Of a stretch of 7,253 nucleotides of DNA, positions 5,271 through 7,253 are shown piece by piece (within the stretch, counting starts at the first letter, position 1; each line of letters opens with the position of its first letter). Source of the DNA: Methanobacteriaceae archaeon (GTDB lineage Archaea; Methanobacteriota; Methanobacteria; Methanobacteriales; Methanobacteriaceae); assembly GCA_900769095.1 (NCBI GenBank), contig CAAGFH010000284.1, forward strand, positions 1 through 7,253. Reading direction: 5' to 3'. The notes beneath the pieces were generated by a model. The model ran no database searches. It had not been told where the DNA came from and saw only the letters and a list, made by a program, of their open reading frames with translations. The position numbers and the translations under genes are program-made.

Positions 5271-6323
5271 TTATCCTCTTGAATATCTGTGTGCAATGTT
5301 ACAAGTTCCTTCTTTACTTACCATACAAGCACCGATTGGGTGTAATGGAGTACATGCTTTTCTGAATAACTTACAGTCTTCAGGTCTTGCAAGTCCTCTT
5401 AAGATAGGTCCGCAGATACATCCTTTAGGAGCTTCGTTAACATCTTTTACTTCAATATCGTATTTTTCACGAGCATTAAATTCACTAAATTCATCTTTAA
5501 TTTCTAAGATTGAATTTGGTATTTTAGGAAATCCTCTCCATTCTCTGGAAGTAACTTCAAATACTTCGTTCATTTTTTCTTGTGCAATTACATTTCCTTC
5601 TTCTCTAACCGCTCTTGTGTATTCATTTTCTATTTTTGGTGTTTCATTATGAATTTGTCTTAAAATCATATACACAGACATTAAAATGTCTAATGGATTA
5701 AATCCTGCAACAGCTTGAGGAATTCCGAATTGGCTTGAGAAATATTCGAATGGTTGTGTTCCAATGATTGTACAAACGTGTCCTGGTTGGATTAATGCAT
5801 TTAAAGTTGTTTCTCCGGAATTAATTAAAAAATCAATAGCGGGTGGGATTAATCTGTGACAGGATAAAACTGAGAAATTTTCAGGAGGTGTTGCTAATAA
5901 TTCTGCTGCTGTAGTTGGTGCAGTTGTTTCAAAACCTGCAGATATAAATGCAACATCATTATCTTCTTTTTGAGCTATTTCAATTGCTCTGTTGATTCCA
6001 TATACTACTCTTACATCTCCTCCTTCAGCTTTAGCATCTGCAAGAGATCTCTCAGAACCTGGAACTCTTAACATATCTCCAAAGGTGGTAATTGTAACTC
6101 CTCTGTCAATTAATTCTAATGCTTCGTCAATTTCACGAGATGGTACAACACAAACTGGACATCCTGGTCCTGCAATAATTTCCACTTCTTCTGGAAGTAG
6201 ACTTCTAATTCCATTTTCCATTATTGTATGTTCGTGAGAACCACAAACATGCATTATCTTCACGGGTGTTGATAATTCGTTTATTTTTTTTAATAACTTC
6301 TCTGACATAGCTTTCATATTCAT
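5271..6323 (-). CDS. hypD: [NiFe]-hydrogenase maturation protein HypD
   Basis: HypD is the iron-sulfur scaffold that, with HypC and HypE, assembles the Fe(CN)2CO group of [NiFe]-hydrogenases. In a hydrogenotrophic methanogen it would serve enzymes such as Eha/Ehb, Frh and Mvh. The 350 residues cover the whole family length. Visible motifs: MHVCGSHEH (24-32, Cys27); AGPGCPVCVVP (51-61) with the redox pair Cys55 and Cys58; ISAGFETTAPTTA (127-139); SCHRLIPPA (154-162); LIQPGHVCTIIG (178-188); and a C-terminal cysteine-rich part with GCICGPILRG (301-310), Cys317, Cys324, Cys333 and Cys341. That part includes the residues that bind the [4Fe-4S] cluster in the family. All three essential N-terminal cysteines are present, so it should be functional. 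The first ATG (6323) has GGTG five bases upstream; other in-frame ATGs follow at codons 3 and 6. It heads the hypD-pgp-tldE operon. Confidence 0.97.
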   Translation of the reverse strand: MNMKAMSEKLLKKINELSTPVKIMHVCGSHEHTIMENGIRSLLPEEVEIIAGPGCPVCVVPSREIDEALELIDRGVTITTFGDMLRVPGSERSLADAKAEGGDVRVVYGINRAIEIAQKEDNDVAFISAGFETTAPTTAAELLATPPENFSVLSCHRLIPPAIDFLINSGETTLNALIQPGHVCTIIGTQPFEYFSSQFGIPQAVAGFNPLDILMSVYMILRQIHNETPKIENEYTRAVREEGNVIAQEKMNEVFEVTSREWRGFPKIPNSILEIKDEFSEFNAREKYDIEVKDVNEAPKGCICGPILRGLARPEDCKLFRKACTPLHPIGACMVSKEGTCNIAHRYSRG

Positions 6324-6402
6324 AATAACACCAAAGATTTAATAATATATAATTAGTATATTTATAATTGTATTAATTAAATTTATGGATATAAGGATTA
6401 AC
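6324..6402. promoter_or_regulatory. Divergent A/T-rich promoter region between hypD and the NeuA-like gene
   Basis: This 79-bp spacer is almost all A and T. The element at 6357-6369 reads TATATTTATAATT on the plus strand and AATTATAAATATA on the minus strand, so one TATA-like site could serve both directions. That would give short leaders of about 12-15 bases to each gene. Another candidate for hypD is at 6345-6354 (AATTATATAT on the minus strand), but it would leave almost no leader. Ribosome sites are GGTG (6332-6329) for hypD and AGGA (6394-6397) for the rightward gene. Exact promoter positions are inferred. Confidence 0.45.
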
Positions 6403-7253
6403 ATGTTCAATAATAATAAGATTTTAGTAGTTATTCCGGCAAAGGGGAATTCAAATGGTATTCCTCGTAAATATGTTAGGTTATTAGATAATAAACCTCT
6501 AATTTCTTATACAATTCAAACTGCTAAATCATCACAATATGTTGATGATGTTGTTGTAGCTACTGATGATAGTGAAATTGCTTTTATTTCTGAAAAATTT
6601 GGAGCAAGTGTTATTAAGTATTCTGAAGAATCATCTGAAGGGAAAGTTAATTTAGAATCTGTTATTTTCAATTCTATTGTACAAAAAGAAAAATCAACAT
6701 TTGATGAGTATGATATAGTAATTACAATGTTGCCAACATCTCCTTTGGTTAAAATAAGCACTTTAAACTCAGCTATTGAGAAATTTGATGATTTTGGGCT
6801 TGAAAGTGTAATTTCTGTTGTTGAAGATAAACAACTATTCTGGGGATATGATGAAGATAACAAAAGATATTTCCCAAATTACATTGAAAGGGTAAATACT
6901 CATGAATTGCCAAGTAACTTCAAAGAAACAGGATCAATTGTTGCAACACGTAGAGGATTTATCAATGATGATTCTTACATTGGGGATAATATTGACATAA
7001 TCAATCTCTCCCGTGAAGAAGCTATTGTTGTTGATGATTATATGGACTGGGCAGTTGTTGATGCAATTATTCAAAGGAAAAAAGTTGCAATTGTAATTAG
7101 TGATGATGATGGTGGAACCAGAAGAGTAGGTAGTTGCTTATCCTTTGCATCAAAACTTGTTTCTCATGATATTTTATTTGTTTTAGATAAACAGTATGAA
7201 TATGGACATAAACTGATTGAAAAATTCGGTTTTAACTGTAAATGTTATAATAA
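6403..7253 (+). CDS. CMP-nonulosonate (sialic-acid-like) cytidylyltransferase fused to a PseG-like domain, 3' partial
   Basis: Open from ATG 6403 to the window edge: 283 codons without a stop, so the C-terminus is missing. Residues 6-225 resemble the acylneuraminate cytidylyltransferase family (NeuA/PseF). Seen are VVIPAKGNSNGIPRK (9-23), VVVATDDSEIA (50-60), ITMLPTSPLVK (107-117), KETGSIVATR (174-183) and VDDYMDWAVVDAI (210-222). These correspond to the family's nucleotide loop, TDD, QPTSPLR, NGAIY and DI-D elements. Such enzymes activate sialic, legionaminic or pseudaminic acids with CTP for surface glycans. From about 227, KKVAIVISDDDGGTRR and GSCLSFASKL (243-252) look like the beginning of a PseG/SpsG-type nucleotide-sugar hydrolase domain, a fusion known for this pathway. 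Signature residues differ from classical NeuA. ATG 6403 has AGGA five bases upstream; an in-frame ATG at 6385 has none obvious. The NeuA-type fold is secure; substrate and the second domain are less so. Confidence 0.82.
   Translation, partial: MFNNNKILVVIPAKGNSNGIPRKYVRLLDNKPLISYTIQTAKSSQYVDDVVVATDDSEIAFISEKFGASVIKYSEESSEGKVNLESVIFNSIVQKEKSTFDEYDIVITMLPTSPLVKISTLNSAIEKFDDFGLESVISVVEDKQLFWGYDEDNKRYFPNYIERVNTHELPSNFKETGSIVATRRGFINDDSYIGDNIDIINLSREEAIVVDDYMDWAVVDAIIQRKKVAIVISDDDGGTRRVGSCLSFASKLVSHDILFVLDKQYEYGHKLIEKFGFNCKCYN

Noticed and set aside
5270..5296. Upstream ATG at 5296 as the start of the phosphatase
   Set aside because: It would overlap the end of hypD and add nine residues before a canonical HAD N-terminus. 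ATG 5269 has its own AGAGG site.
5230..5652. 140-codon plus-strand open frame opposite hypD and the phosphatase start
   Set aside because: Antisense to two secure genes, including essential HypD cysteines; no ribosome site and no recognisable family.
6385..6402. ATG at 6385 as the start of the NeuA-like gene
   Set aside because: It is in frame but has no ribosome site, and it may lie upstream of or at the predicted transcription start. ATG 6403 has AGGA at proper spacing.
6516..6863. 115-codon minus-strand open frame inside the NeuA-like gene
   Set aside because: Ser/Thr/Ile-rich shadow of the cytidylyltransferase frame, which has conserved motifs across this same interval.
1..7253. CRISPR arrays, insertion sequences, tRNA or rRNA genes, phage or integration sites
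   Set aside because: No regularly spaced repeats, terminal inverted repeats, transposase motifs, tRNA-like cloverleaf or rRNA-like sequence were seen. Coding is continuous, with spacers no longer than about 111 bp.

Overview
The window looks like chromosomal DNA from a methanogenic archaeon of the order Methanobacteriales, most likely a gut Methanobrevibacter (M. smithii or a close relative). This is inferred from the archaeal aIF1A/RIO1 pair, archaeal-type phosphoglycolate phosphatase, HypD, very A/T-rich spacers, TATA-like promoter elements, and Shine-Dalgarno sites of the GGTG/GTGAT type. No database search was possible, so the species is an inference.

Layout. From the left, a minus-strand pair encodes translation initiation factor aIF1A (840-1145) and the RIO1 kinase (39-812). 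This translation and ribosome-assembly pair is transcribed leftward. A 111-bp spacer of about 12% G+C separates it from a rightward operon. That operon holds moeA (1257-2480, molybdopterin/tungstopterin cofactor synthesis), a stand-alone GyrI-like effector-binding protein (2507-2968) and a small charged protein of unknown function (2978-3229). This operon meets a leftward one tail to tail, with 16 bp between the stop codons and T-rich terminator tracts on both strands.

The leftward operon is hypD (5271-6323, [NiFe]-hydrogenase maturation), an archaeal phosphoglycolate phosphatase (4565-5269) and a TldE/PmbA-type protein (3246-4556). The gaps are 1 and 8 bp, so the three are almost certainly co-transcribed and probably translationally coupled. 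A second divergent A/T-rich promoter region of 79 bp follows. Beyond it is a rightward gene, open at the window edge (6403-7253), for a CMP-nonulosonate (sialic-acid-like) cytidylyltransferase fused to the start of a PseG-like domain. This may mark the edge of a surface-glycan locus.

Most of the window is housekeeping. The less ordinary points are: a TTG start with a near-ideal ribosome site on the aIF1A gene; a hairpin plus T-run between aIF1A and rio1, with no visible ribosome site for rio1; a palindrome in the moeA leader; the GyrI-like protein and small orphan protein behind moeA; and the NeuA/PseG-like fusion with altered signature residues. No tRNA, rRNA, CRISPR array, insertion sequence or integrase was seen.
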